Assembly: GCF_017352135.1 (NCBI RefSeq)
Contig: NZ_CP071454.1
Span: 4,427,001 to 4,491,000 of the forward strand
Direction of reading: 5' to 3'
Source of the DNA: Rhizobium lentis
Lineage (GTDB): Bacteria > Pseudomonadota > Alphaproteobacteria > Rhizobiales > Rhizobiaceae
DNA length: 64,000 nt
A program made the translations under genes and the position numbers. Numbering within the stretch: position 1 is the stretch's first letter; each line of letters opens with the position of its first letter. Below, in pieces: positions 8,772-17,015 of this stretch. The notes under the pieces are model-generated. The model did no database searches, was not told the origin of the DNA, and saw only the letters and a list, made by a program, of their open reading frames with translations.

Positions 8772-9818
8772 TCAGAGGCGATCGACGTCGATGACCGCCT
8801 GGGCGAAGGCCTGCGGCGCCTCCTGCGGCAGGTTGTGGCCGATGCCGCCGCCGATCGTGCGGTGCTCGTATTTCCCGGAGAACTTGCCGGCATAGGCGGA
8901 AGGCTCCGGATGCGGCGCACCGTTTGCATCGCCTTCCATGGTGATCGTCGGCACCGAGATCATCGGCAGAGCGGCAAGCTTTTTCTCATAGGCATCGTAC
9001 TTGGCCTCGCCTTCGACGAGCCCGAGACGCCAGCGATAGTTATGGATGACGATCTCCACATGGTCGGGATTGTCGAAGGCTGCGGCAGACCTGTCGAATG
9101 TCGCATCGTCGAAATTCCACTTCGGCGAGGCCGTCTGCCAGATGAGCTTTGCGAAATCATGCGTGTTGGCCGCATAGCCAAGACGGCCGCGTTCGGTGGC
9201 GAAGTAGAATTGGTACCACCAGGCAAGCTCCGCCTTCGGCGGAAGCGGCTTCTTGTTGGCCTCCTGGCTGCCGATCAGGTAGCCGCTGACCGATACCATC
9301 GCCTTGCAGCGTTCGGGCCAGAGTGCGGCCATGATATTGGCGGTCCGCCCGCCCCAATCATAGCCGGCGACGATCACCCGTTCGATATCGAGCGCGTCGA
9401 GCAGGGCGATCATATCGGCGGCGAGCGCCGAGGGCTGGCCGTTTCGAGGTGTGGCGGCGTCCAGGAATCGGGTCGTGCCGTAGCCACGGAGATAAGGCAC
9501 GATCACCCGGTAGCCGGCAGAGGCAAGCAGCGGCGCGACGTCGACAAAACTATAGATGTCGTAGGGCCAGCCGTGCAGCAGCAGCACCACCGGACCATCC
9601 GCCTTCCCAGCCTCGGCATAGCCGATATCGAGCACGTCGGTTTTGACCTGCTTCAGCGCTGCAAAGGACGTATTTGTTCCGGCCTTCAAGCCAGGCAGGG
9701 ATGCGGCGGGCGCTGATTGAGCAACGGCCGCGCCAGTCAGCCCGAATTCGACGGCCGCAAGCGCGATTGCCGTCATGCCGAAGAAGCGGCGGCGGTGATG
9801 GTTGATTTGCTCTGACAT
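8772..9818 (-). CDS. Exported alpha/beta hydrolase, epoxide hydrolase/dehalogenase type
   Basis: The 348-residue protein begins with HHRRRFFGMTAIALAA, a twin-arginine-like signal ending near AVAQS, so export by Tat or Sec is likely. The mature part has the oxyanion motif HGWP (82-85) and nucleophile elbow GYDWGG with Asp154, the aspartate nucleophile of epoxide hydrolases and haloalkane dehalogenases rather than the serine of esterases. A C-terminal GIGHNLPQEAP supplies the catalytic His near 331. The substrate is unknown. It is transcribed divergently from dipZ, with a repeat-rich regulatory region between them. Confidence 0.87.
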   Translation of the reverse strand: MSEQINHHRRRFFGMTAIALAAVEFGLTGAAVAQSAPAASLPGLKAGTNTSFAALKQVKTDVLDIGYAEAGKADGPVVLLLHGWPYDIYSFVDVAPLLASAGYRVIVPYLRGYGTTRFLDAATPRNGQPSALAADMIALLDALDIERVIVAGYDWGGRTANIMAALWPERCKAMVSVSGYLIGSQEANKKPLPPKAELAWWYQFYFATERGRLGYAANTHDFAKLIWQTASPKWNFDDATFDRSAAAFDNPDHVEIVIHNYRWRLGLVEGEAKYDAYEKKLAALPMISVPTITMEGDANGAPHPEPSAYAGKFSGKYEHRTIGGGIGHNLPQEAPQAFAQAVIDVDRL

Positions 9819-9926
9819 CGGTCTCTCCTGTCAAATGGATAACGATCCCGGTTTAGTGTTGCCCTTGTATCCCTGATATGTCGCGTGCCGTCCGTTTTGA
9901 ATGCGGATGTAGCTTCCGCCCGTCAT

Positions 9927-9942
9927 GATACATTCCGATACA
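9927..9942 (+). promoter_or_regulatory. Direct repeat GATACA-N4-GATACA, operator candidate
   Basis: Two exact GATACA hexamers at 9927-9932 and 9937-9942 have a ten-base period, one helical turn, so both would present the same face to a protein. This is the geometry of OmpR-family sites. An opposite-facing copy lies at 10016. The element is about 110 bases upstream of the hydrolase start at 9818. Confidence 0.5.
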
Positions 9943-10015
9943 ATCGCGCCGACCGAAGGAGAGCACCGTCCGGCAGCACCTGCTTTCGCCGCTGCCGGCG
10001 ACGGTGCCGCTCGTT

Positions 10016-10031
10016 TGTATCGCTCTGTATC
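10016..10031 (-). promoter_or_regulatory. Second GATACA-N4-GATACA element, inverted
   Basis: On the plus strand this reads TGTATC-GCTC-TGTATC, i.e. GATACA-GAGC-GATACA on the minus strand. Hexamer sequence and ten-base period are identical to the element at 9927; only the four spacer bases differ. It lies about 145 bases upstream of dipZ. Confidence 0.5.
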
Positions 10032-10174
10032 GACCGCACGCCACGGCAATAGTTCGGTACATTTTTCCTCGAAACCGGACACATCGGGGATACGTCCGCT
10101 CGGCCATATCCCCGCCGTTGCTGGTTCAGGCCCATCGCCGTCCAGAGCCCAATCAATCGGTTTCAGAGGAAACG

Positions 10175-11950
10175 ATGATGACACTTCTGATTGTTGCCTA
10201 TCTCGGAGGGGCGCTGACGATCCTCAGCCCGTGCATCCTCCCCATCCTCCCCTTCGTCTTCGCGCGCGCCGGACAACCCTTTGTCAAAAGCACGCTGCCC
10301 ATGCTGGCCGCCATGGCCACGACCTTCGCGCTGGTCGCGACCCTCGCCGCCATCGGCGGCAGCTGGGCGATCCGCGCCAACGAATATGGCCGGCTTGCGG
10401 CGATCGTGCTGCTGGCGCTCTTCGGCGCGAGCCTGCTTTCGCCGCGCTTCGCCAGTACGCTCGCCAGGCCGATCGTCGACCTCGGCAACTACCTCGTGAA
10501 CGCCAGCGGCGGCGGACGCGCCCAGCCGACCGTCAAAAGCCCCCTCATTCTCGGCGTCGCCACCGGCCTGCTCTGGGCGCCCTGCGCCGGACCAATTCTC
10601 GGCCTCGTGCTGACCGGCGCGGCGTTGCAGGGCGCCAACCTGCAGACGACCTTCCTGTTGATCGCCTATGCAGCCGGTGCTGCGACCTCCCTTTCGGTCG
10701 CCTTGCTGGTCGGCGGTAAAATCTTTGCCGCCATGAAGCGCTCGCTTGGCGTCGGTGACAGAATTCGCCAGGTGGTCGGCGGCGCCGTGCTGGCGGGCGT
10801 CGCCGTCATCGCACTCGGCCTCGACACCAGCCTGCTGGCGCGCCTTTCCTATGCCAGCACCGCCTCGCTGGAACAGGCCGTGCTGGACAGGCTGCATGCC
10901 AAGCCCGCCGTCGGCACACCCTCTGAGTTAGCGAGCAACGACACCATCCCTGCGGCCGATGCAAAGAAACCTTTCCGCAGTGACCTGCCCGTCGAAGGTT
11001 ATGCGCCCTCGTTCGACGGCGCGGTCGAATGGCTGAACTCGAAGCCGCTGACACCGGAGCAGCTGCGGGGCAAGGTGGTGCTCGTCGACTTCTGGACCTA
11101 TTCCTGCATCAACTGCATTCGCACCATTCCCTATGTCAGGGCCTGGGCGGAAAAATACGCCGATCAGGGGCTGGTCGTCATCGGCGTGCACGCCCCGGAA
11201 TTTGCCTTTGAGAAGAAGATCGACAACGTCAAGAAGGCCGTCGGCGACTTTCAGATCGGCTATCCCGTTGCAATCGACAATGATTACAAAATCTGGCGCG
11301 CCTTTGAGAACAGCTACTGGCCTGCCGCCTATCTGATCGATGCCAAAGGTCAGATCCGCTATCACCATTTCGGCGAGGGCAATTACGGCAGGACTGAGAA
11401 GGCCATCCAGGATCTGCTGCGCGAAGGGGGCAGCCAGATGGCGGAAACGGCCCCGGTCGCGCCCGATGCCAAGGGTGTGGAAGCGGGTCCCGACCTCGCC
11501 AACATCGGCTCCGGCGAGACCTATCTCGGCTATGGACAGGCCGCGAATTTCGTCTCTCCCGAAGGGCTGCAGGCCGATACGCCGCAGAGCTATTCGATCG
11601 CCAAGCCCGGCATCAATGCATGGGGCCTGTCCGGCACCTGGACCGTCGGTAAGGATCAGGCAACGCTCGACCAGCCGGGCGGCAGCATCGCCTATCGTTT
11701 CAGCGCCCGCGATCTGCATCTGGTTCTCGGACCAGGCGCCGACACCAAACCGATCCGGTTCCAGGTGAAGATCGATGGCAAGGCGCCCGGACCGGATCAC
11801 GGCTCCGACATCGATGCCGACGGCAACGGCACGGTCACTGCGACCAGGCTTTACCAGCTCGTTCGCCAGTCCGGCACCGTCGCTGCCCGCACTTTCGAAA
11901 TCCGTTTCCTCGATCCGGGCGTTCAGGCCTACGCCTTCACCTTCGGCTGA
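10175..11950 (+). CDS. DipZ-type protein: CcdA membrane domain fused to thioredoxin-like domain
   Basis: From the ATG at 10175 (AGAGGA just upstream) the protein is 591 residues. Residues 1-220 form a CcdA-like multi-span domain with the two redox cysteines Cys20 (LSPCILPILPF) and Cys137 (LLWAPCAGPI). A TlpA-like thioredoxin domain follows, with the active site CINC (311-314) in DFWTYSCINCIRT. The last 150 residues are a beta-rich C-terminal domain as in mycobacterial DipZ. Such fusions carry electrons from cytoplasmic thioredoxin across the inner membrane to periplasmic thiols. The two exported hydrolases beside it are possible partners, though nothing in the sequence proves this. Confidence 0.92.
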   Translation: MMTLLIVAYLGGALTILSPCILPILPFVFARAGQPFVKSTLPMLAAMATTFALVATLAAIGGSWAIRANEYGRLAAIVLLALFGASLLSPRFASTLARPIVDLGNYLVNASGGGRAQPTVKSPLILGVATGLLWAPCAGPILGLVLTGAALQGANLQTTFLLIAYAAGAATSLSVALLVGGKIFAAMKRSLGVGDRIRQVVGGAVLAGVAVIALGLDTSLLARLSYASTASLEQAVLDRLHAKPAVGTPSELASNDTIPAADAKKPFRSDLPVEGYAPSFDGAVEWLNSKPLTPEQLRGKVVLVDFWTYSCINCIRTIPYVRAWAEKYADQGLVVIGVHAPEFAFEKKIDNVKKAVGDFQIGYPVAIDNDYKIWRAFENSYWPAAYLIDAKGQIRYHHFGEGNYGRTEKAIQDLLREGGSQMAETAPVAPDAKGVEAGPDLANIGSGETYLGYGQAANFVSPEGLQADTPQSYSIAKPGINAWGLSGTWTVGKDQATLDQPGGSIAYRFSARDLHLVLGPGADTKPIRFQVKIDGKAPGPDHGSDIDADGNGTVTATRLYQLVRQSGTVAARTFEIRFLDPGVQAYAFTFG

Positions 11951-12004
11951 ACCCGCGACCACTTCATGCCCCGGCCTTCACCATCGACCATAAGGAATAA
12001 TACC

Positions 12005-12772
12005 ATGACCAAGCATCTGACTTTCATCGCAGCCCTTGCCTTTGCCACCGCCGGAATCGCGTTTGCGGCCGAGGCTGCGGCGGTCAAGAACATCGTGATC
12101 GTCCACGGCGCGCTGGCCGATGGCTCGGGATGGCGCAAAGCGACCGAAATCCTCGAAAAGCGCGGGTTCAACGTCACCATCGTTCAGGAGCCTCTCACCT
12201 CGCTCGACGACGATGTGGCGGCGACGAAGCGGGTCCTCGACCTCCAGGAAGGACCGACGCTGCTCGTCGGCCACAGCTATGGCGGCATGGTCATCACCGC
12301 AGCCGGCAACGATCCGCATGTTGCTGGCCTCGTCTATGTCGCGGCGTTTCAGCCCGACAAGGGGGAAAGCCTGCTAAGCCTTACCAGCTCGAAGCCGGCC
12401 GGCAGTATGAACATCAAGGAAACGAAAGACGGCAAATATCTTTATCTCGATCCCGGCGCCTTCGCCGCGGCTTTCGCAGCCGACCTGCCGAAAGCCGAAA
12501 CGGATTTCCTGGCAAGATCGCAGGTCTTCGCGTCGAAGCAGGCCTTTTCCGCCAAGATCGGAGAGCCTGCATGGCGGACGAAGCCGAGCTGGGCGATCGT
12601 TGCCACCGAGGATCGCTCCATCAACCCCGAGCTGGAGCGTGAAATGGCCAGACGAGCAGGCAGCGCAGTGACGGAGATCAAGGGCAGTCACGCCGTCTTC
12701 GCATCGCAGGCGGAAAAAGTCGCCGATGTTATCGAGCAGGCGGCTGGGAAGGCTGGTCAACGGAGAGGGTAG
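12005..12772 (+). CDS. Secreted alpha/beta hydrolase, esterase-like
   Basis: From the ATG at 12005 (AAGGAA nearby) the protein is 255 residues with a signal peptide of about 22 residues (LTFIAALAFATAGIAFAA). The oxyanion segment is VIVHGALADGSGW, the nucleophile elbow is GHSYGG (89-94, Ser91), and a late Asp in VATEDRSIN and His in KGSHAVF complete the triad. It belongs to the small hydrolases related to salicylate esterases and EstC-like enzymes. It starts 54 bases after dipZ and is probably in the same transcript. Two hairpins follow its stop codon. Confidence 0.88.
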   Translation: MTKHLTFIAALAFATAGIAFAAEAAAVKNIVIVHGALADGSGWRKATEILEKRGFNVTIVQEPLTSLDDDVAATKRVLDLQEGPTLLVGHSYGGMVITAAGNDPHVAGLVYVAAFQPDKGESLLSLTSSKPAGSMNIKETKDGKYLYLDPGAFAAAFAADLPKAETDFLARSQVFASKQAFSAKIGEPAWRTKPSWAIVATEDRSINPELEREMARRAGSAVTEIKGSHAVFASQAEKVADVIEQAAGKAGQRRG

Positions 12773-12780
12773 ACAGGGCC

Positions 12781-12813
12781 ACCTCCTCTTCTCCCGGCGG
12801 GCAAAGAGGAGGT
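12781..12813. terminator. Hairpin after the hydrolase gene
   Basis: ACCTCCTCTT (12781-12790) pairs exactly with AAGAGGAGGT (12804-12813) across a 13-base loop. No long T run follows on either side. It lies between two convergent stop codons and is probably part of a two-way terminator. Confidence 0.6.
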
Positions 12814-12816
12814 CAG

Positions 12817-12844
12817 CGCCCCTCCCTCACGTGAGGGAGGGGCG
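12817..12844. terminator. Perfect 28-base palindrome between convergent genes
   Basis: Positions 12817-12830 are the exact reverse complement of 12831-12844, centred on CACGTG, with arms made of CGCCCCTCCC/GGGAGGGGCG. With the hairpin just before it, it fills the 79 bases between the hydrolase and the OmpA-family gene. A bidirectional terminator is the simplest reading; an intergenic palindromic repeat is the alternative. Confidence 0.6.
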
Positions 12845-12851
12845 AAAGCAC

Positions 12852-15011
12852 CTACTGGTTGGCGGCGACCGGACGGACCAGCGGAGTGACGCGGCGGATG
12901 GTGACGCGGCGGTTTTCCTGTTCGGGGCCCGACGTGTTGACCTTCAGGTAACGTTCGCCATAGCCCTGCGTCGCCAGGTTCTCCGGCGCGATGCCGTAGA
13001 CGTCGGTGAGCACGTTGGCGACCGATTCCGCCCGCTGGTCGGAAAGAACCAGGTTGCTCTGGTCGGATCCGACGGCATCCGTGTGACCCTCGATCAGGAA
13101 AGTTTCGCTCGGATCCTTCTCCAGCACCTTGTTGATCGCATCGGCCACCTTGCGCAATGTGCGCGCCTGGGTCATCGGAATTTCGGCGCTGCCGGTCGCG
13201 AAGGTGATCGTATCGAGATCGATGCGTCGTACCTTGTCGCGAATACGGGCGGAATACTTCACCTCGTCAAGCGAATAGACACGCTCCACCTGCTCGACGG
13301 GCGGCTCCCTAAGGAACTCGTAATAGTCCCGGTCCGGATCGCTGCTGGTGTCGATGATATAGTCCTCAAGCGGCACGCGCAGTCGCATCGGCGGCAGATC
13401 GGCGCCTGGATCCTCGAAATAACCGCGATCCGGATCCTCATAGAGATCGGGCGAGTAGTAGAGCACATATTCGCGTCCGCGATCATCGACGCGCGACCGC
13501 TGGATGATATCGCCGTAGCGGTTGCGGATCGTGACGATGCGATAGCCTTCCGGCCGTGTGATCGTCTCGCGGTACCGATCGCCCGACAATTCCTCATAGA
13601 TCGGCCGCTCGCCGTCACGAAGGAATCGCCTGTCGTCGTCACTGCGCACGATCACCTGATTGTTGTACTGGATGATCACGCGGTTGTCGTCGGTGCTGCC
13701 GTCGATACGCGCCCCCTCGGGACTGGCAAATTGCGGCCGCGTGTCCAGCCTCGTACCTTTCTCGCTGGTCACCGCCTCGAGCTTGATCGCCGGGGCTGCA
13801 GCGGCGGCAGGGGCCTGCGCATCCGCATCCGAGGTCGGCACCTTTACCTCCTGGCTCTCGGCGCGCAGTTTGTCGCGGTCACGGCGACCTTCCCGGCCCT
13901 TGCTGCGGTCGGCATCCTTGTCGCTGTCGAGCACGGCCGCACCATTCTCAACCGGCAGCACGACGGTCTCGTTGCTCTTGGCCGGATCTGCGGCGATCTT
14001 CTTCCGACGCTCCAGCTCCTCGGGAGAAACCTTTTCCGGCGCCGGAATCGCCTGCTCGACCTGCTGACCACCGCTGGCATCCGGCAGCGGCAGGGCCGTG
14101 TCGGTGGCGGGCGCAGCCGGCTGTTCTCCGGCGGGCTGTTCGCCCGCGGGCTGTTTGGCGGCAGGCTTGGCAGCCGTGCCATCCGTGGGCGTTTCGGTGG
14201 GCGTTGCTTCCGGAGCGGCCGCCTTGTCTTCGGTTGCCTTCTTCGCGGGTGCCGCAGCCTCGCCCTTTTTCGGCTTCTGCTCGGCAGGTGCTTCGGCTGT
14301 GGGTTTTGCCTCCGGCTTGGCTTCCGGCTTGGCCTGTTCCTCGCTGGGCGTCACTGTCTCGGGAGCGGCCGTCTCGGTCTTTGCCTTGCCCTTATCTCGG
14401 CTCTGGGCCTTATCCTGGCCCTTTTCCCGCTTGCCGCCTTCCGGCTTCGCCTCGGGCTGTGCTTGTTCCGTCTCGGGCTGAACTTCCTTGGCGGCCGGCT
14501 GCTGTTCGGGCGCCGGCTGAACCTCCGGCTCGGCTTGCTCCGTCTGCTGCTTCTTCGACTTTCTCGGCTTTTCCTGCGTTACCGGTTGTTCTTCCGGCTG
14601 CGGCTCGGCTGCCTGCTTGGCTTTGCGCTCAGGCTTGCTCTCGGCTTTCGGCGCGGGCTCCTCCTTCGGCGCTTCGGCCTTCGGCGGTTCCGGCTCTGCC
14701 TTCGGTTCAGGCGCAGGCGCCTCCTTGCGCTCGGCCTTGGGCTTCTCGGCAGGAGCCTCCTTCGGCTGCTCGGCTGCCGGCGCCTGTTCGGCGGGGGCCT
14801 CCTCCTTCTGCTTGCGCTTCTTCTTTAGGAGCTCCTCCTCGGACGGCGCATCCTGCGCCACTTGAAAACTGCCTTGTTCCGCCTGCTGCACGGCCGCGGC
14901 GGGCGCCGCTGGATCGCGTAGCGCTGCCATCGTTGTGGCCGGCTGGAGAGCTAGCGATAGGGAGAGCAGCGGAAAAGCTGCGCTAGCAAACAATGTTGAT
15001 TTCTTGCCCAT
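12852..15011 (-). CDS. OmpA-family protein with very long charged Pro/Ala/Glu/Lys region
   Basis: The 719-residue protein has a signal peptide of about 28 residues and then roughly 300 residues of low-complexity sequence rich in Glu, Lys, Pro, Ala and Gln. A middle region of about 250 residues is rich in Asp, Arg and Tyr (RDYYEFLREPPVEQVERVY). The C-terminal OmpA domain (about 598-710) carries the peptidoglycan-binding pattern FATGSAEI ... IEGHTDAVGSDQSNLVLSDQRAESV. It is probably anchored in or near the outer membrane, holding peptidoglycan by the C-terminal domain with the low-complexity part as a spacer. Alphaproteobacteria have several such proteins; no specific name fits. Confidence 0.88.
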   Translation of the reverse strand: MGKKSTLFASAAFPLLSLSLALQPATTMAALRDPAAPAAAVQQAEQGSFQVAQDAPSEEELLKKKRKQKEEAPAEQAPAAEQPKEAPAEKPKAERKEAPAPEPKAEPEPPKAEAPKEEPAPKAESKPERKAKQAAEPQPEEQPVTQEKPRKSKKQQTEQAEPEVQPAPEQQPAAKEVQPETEQAQPEAKPEGGKREKGQDKAQSRDKGKAKTETAAPETVTPSEEQAKPEAKPEAKPTAEAPAEQKPKKGEAAAPAKKATEDKAAAPEATPTETPTDGTAAKPAAKQPAGEQPAGEQPAAPATDTALPLPDASGGQQVEQAIPAPEKVSPEELERRKKIAADPAKSNETVVLPVENGAAVLDSDKDADRSKGREGRRDRDKLRAESQEVKVPTSDADAQAPAAAAAPAIKLEAVTSEKGTRLDTRPQFASPEGARIDGSTDDNRVIIQYNNQVIVRSDDDRRFLRDGERPIYEELSGDRYRETITRPEGYRIVTIRNRYGDIIQRSRVDDRGREYVLYYSPDLYEDPDRGYFEDPGADLPPMRLRVPLEDYIIDTSSDPDRDYYEFLREPPVEQVERVYSLDEVKYSARIRDKVRRIDLDTITFATGSAEIPMTQARTLRKVADAINKVLEKDPSETFLIEGHTDAVGSDQSNLVLSDQRAESVANVLTDVYGIAPENLATQGYGERYLKVNTSGPEQENRRVTIRRVTPLVRPVAANQ

Positions 15012-15245
15012 CGGGTTTCCTCGATCCTGTTTGAGCTGGTTCGCCCCTAGCTTCGCAATGAGGCGAAACGGCGAATTGGCAAAGCGCCAAGCCGCCGATT
15101 TGTTCCGGTTCTAGGAAGCCGCGGATTAACCTCGCGTGAATGTTGCAGTCTGCTTTCGTTCATCTCGCCTGTTATTTGCACCGCACAATTGCGCGGGAAT
15201 TTGTGTTGCAATTCCATGAAAAAAAGTCTGATTATCGCCACAAGG

Positions 15246-15259
15246 CGGTGTCGACACCG
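15246..15259. promoter_or_regulatory. 14-base perfect palindrome upstream of the amino-acid ABC operon
   Basis: CGGTGTCGACACCG is its own reverse complement. It lies 62 bases upstream of the start of the substrate-binding protein, within or near its promoter, and may be an operator. The rest of the 310-base divergent gap 15012-15321 shows no gene; it must hold promoters for both flanking genes. Confidence 0.35.
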
Positions 15260-15321
15260 TTGAATTGCGGTCGCCAGTCCAAGACAAAAACAGGCAGCGG
15301 CCACCAACAGAGAGGATCCTT

Positions 15322-16095
15322 ATGTTTAACTCCACCCGTATCTTCGCGGCAGCCTCGATCGCGGCAATGTCGCTCTTTGCCGGTTCGGCCATGGCCGATG
15401 GCGAGAAATACGTGATCGGCACCGATTCGACCTATCCGCCCTTCGAATTCGTCGATGCCAGCGGCACCATCCAGGGCTTCGACATCGATATTGCCAAGGC
15501 GCTCTGTGCCGAGATGAAGGCCGAATGCTCCTTCGTCAGCACCGACTGGGACGGCATTATCCCTGCGCTGAATGCCAAGAAGTTCGATATGATCGTTTCG
15601 TCGATGTCGATCACGCCGGAGCGTCTCAAGCTCGTCGACTTCTCCAACAAGTATTACAACACCCCGCCCGCAATCGCCGTGCCGAAGGACTCCAAGGTCA
15701 CCGACGTCGCTGGCCTCAAGGGCAAGGTGATCGGCGCGCAGACCTCGACGACGCATGCCAACTACGCCGAGAAGCACCTCGCCGACACCGAACTGAAGCT
15801 CTATCCGACGGCTGACGAATACAAGCTCGACGTTTCCAGCGGCCGCGTCGATGCCGTCATCGACGACGTCGTCGTTCTCTCCGAATGGGTCAAGTCCGAC
15901 GCCGGCGCCTGCTGCAAGATCCTGACGACCCTGCCGGTCGACAAGGAAATCAACGGCGAAGGCGCAGGCATCGCCGTCCGCAAGGGTGATCCGCTGAAAG
16001 AAAAGCTGAACACGGCGATCGCGGCGATCCGCGCCAGCGGCGAGTACAAGAAGATCCAGGATAAGTACTTCGATTTCGACGTTTACGGCGACTGA
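15322..16095 (+). CDS. Polar amino-acid ABC transporter substrate-binding protein
   Basis: From the ATG at 15322 (AGAGGA upstream) the protein is 257 residues with a signal peptide cleaved near SAMA-DGEKY. The pattern KYVIGTDSTYPPFEFVDASG ... GFDIDIAKALC ... MIVSSMSITPERLKLVDFSNKYY is that of periplasmic family 3 binding proteins for amino acids and opines. Two adjacent cysteines (ACCKIL) are unusual but sit in a loop. It leads an operon with two permeases. A strong hairpin follows it, which would let the binding protein be made in excess. Confidence 0.93.
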   Translation: MFNSTRIFAAASIAAMSLFAGSAMADGEKYVIGTDSTYPPFEFVDASGTIQGFDIDIAKALCAEMKAECSFVSTDWDGIIPALNAKKFDMIVSSMSITPERLKLVDFSNKYYNTPPAIAVPKDSKVTDVAGLKGKVIGAQTSTTHANYAEKHLADTELKLYPTADEYKLDVSSGRVDAVIDDVVVLSEWVKSDAGACCKILTTLPVDKEINGEGAGIAVRKGDPLKEKLNTAIAAIRASGEYKKIQDKYFDFDVYGD

Positions 16096-16122
16096 GAAAT
16101 TCGGTATCTGGCCGATCAAGCG

Positions 16123-16154
16123 AATGGCGGAAGGCTTGCTCTTCCGCCATTTTT
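16123..16154 (+). terminator. Intercistronic terminator-like hairpin
   Basis: AATGGCGGAAG (16123-16133) pairs exactly with CTTCCGCCATT (16141-16151) over a seven-base loop, and TTTTT follows directly. It stands between the binding-protein gene and the first permease gene. It probably stops most transcripts there or stabilises the upstream message, lowering permease expression. Confidence 0.8.
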
Positions 16155-16208
16155 GTTTGACAAAGGTGGCAAGATCAAAACGGCAAAAGCCGTGAGGGGA
16201 ATTCTCGC

Positions 16209-17015
16209 ATGGGCGGATTGTTTTCCGCGCTTGGCTCCTTCTGGAGCTCACTTGTGCACATTTTCGATCCGCTCTGCGGACCTGTCGGGATCTTCACCTG
16301 GTTGGGTCCGTCGACGATCCTTGCCTGTGGCGACACCGGCTGGGGTGACGAGATCGCGCTTGGACTTCAGGTCACGGTTTCGGTGGCGATCGTCACCCTC
16401 CCGATCGGTCTCGTTATCGGTTTCCTCGTAGCCCTCGGCCAGCAGTCGGAAGAAAAGTCGCTGCGGCTGGCGGCCGGCATCTACACGACGATCTTCCGCG
16501 GCCTGCCGGAGCTTCTGACGCTCTTTATCATCTATTACGGCATGCAAATGCTCATCCAGTCTCTTCTGGAGCTCGCTGGCTACGTGGGGCCGCCGGTCGA
16601 GATCAACGCCTTCCTTGCCGGCGTGATTGCATTGTCGGTCGTCTTTTCCGCCTATTGCTCGGAAGTGCTGCTCTCGGCCTTCCGCGCTATTCCGAAGGGC
16701 CAATATGAGGCGGGAGATGCGCTCGGCTTGCATCGCGGCCGCACGCTCCGTCTGATTGTTCTGCCACAACTGGTGCGCATTGCTCTCCCCGGCCTGACGA
16801 ATCTCTGGATGGTGCTCCTGAAGGACACGTCCTACGTCTCGATCATCAGCCTTGCCGACATCCTGCGCCAGACGAATGTCGCCGTTCGCGTGACCAAGGA
16901 ACCCTTCTTCTTTTACGGCATCGCATGCTGTCTCTACCTGGCGCTCGCCATCCTCTCCTCCTTCCTGCTCGCCTATGTCGATCGCTGGGCCAAGCGTTCG
17001 GAGGTCCGCCGATGA
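16209..17015 (+). CDS. Amino-acid ABC transporter permease (HisQ type)
   Basis: The 268-residue integral membrane protein has about five membrane segments and the HisM/HisQ pattern IYTTIFRGLPELLTLFIIYYG. The EAA loop is QYEAGDALGLHRGRTLRLIVLPQLVRIALPG, which contacts the ATPase. It forms a heterodimer with the next gene product in the inner membrane. The stop codon overlaps the start of the next gene by four bases. Confidence 0.92.
   Translation: MGGLFSALGSFWSSLVHIFDPLCGPVGIFTWLGPSTILACGDTGWGDEIALGLQVTVSVAIVTLPIGLVIGFLVALGQQSEEKSLRLAAGIYTTIFRGLPELLTLFIIYYGMQMLIQSLLELAGYVGPPVEINAFLAGVIALSVVFSAYCSEVLLSAFRAIPKGQYEAGDALGLHRGRTLRLIVLPQLVRIALPGLTNLWMVLLKDTSYVSIISLADILRQTNVAVRVTKEPFFFYGIACCLYLALAILSSFLLAYVDRWAKRSEVRR

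Larger units (their letters stand above)
9819..10174. other. 356-base divergent intergenic region with repeats
   Basis: I see no convincing gene here; frames across it are short or antisense. It must hold the promoters of the minus-strand hydrolase and the plus-strand dipZ gene. It contains two GATACA-N4-GATACA elements facing opposite ways (9927-9942 and 10016-10031, listed separately) and a lone TGTATC at 9866-9871. Confidence 0.7.

Noticed and set aside
12726..14828. 700-codon plus-strand open frame
   Set aside because: It is the antisense of the OmpA-family gene; the Leu/Arg/Gly-rich translation is what the reverse of a Glu/Lys/Pro/Ala region gives.
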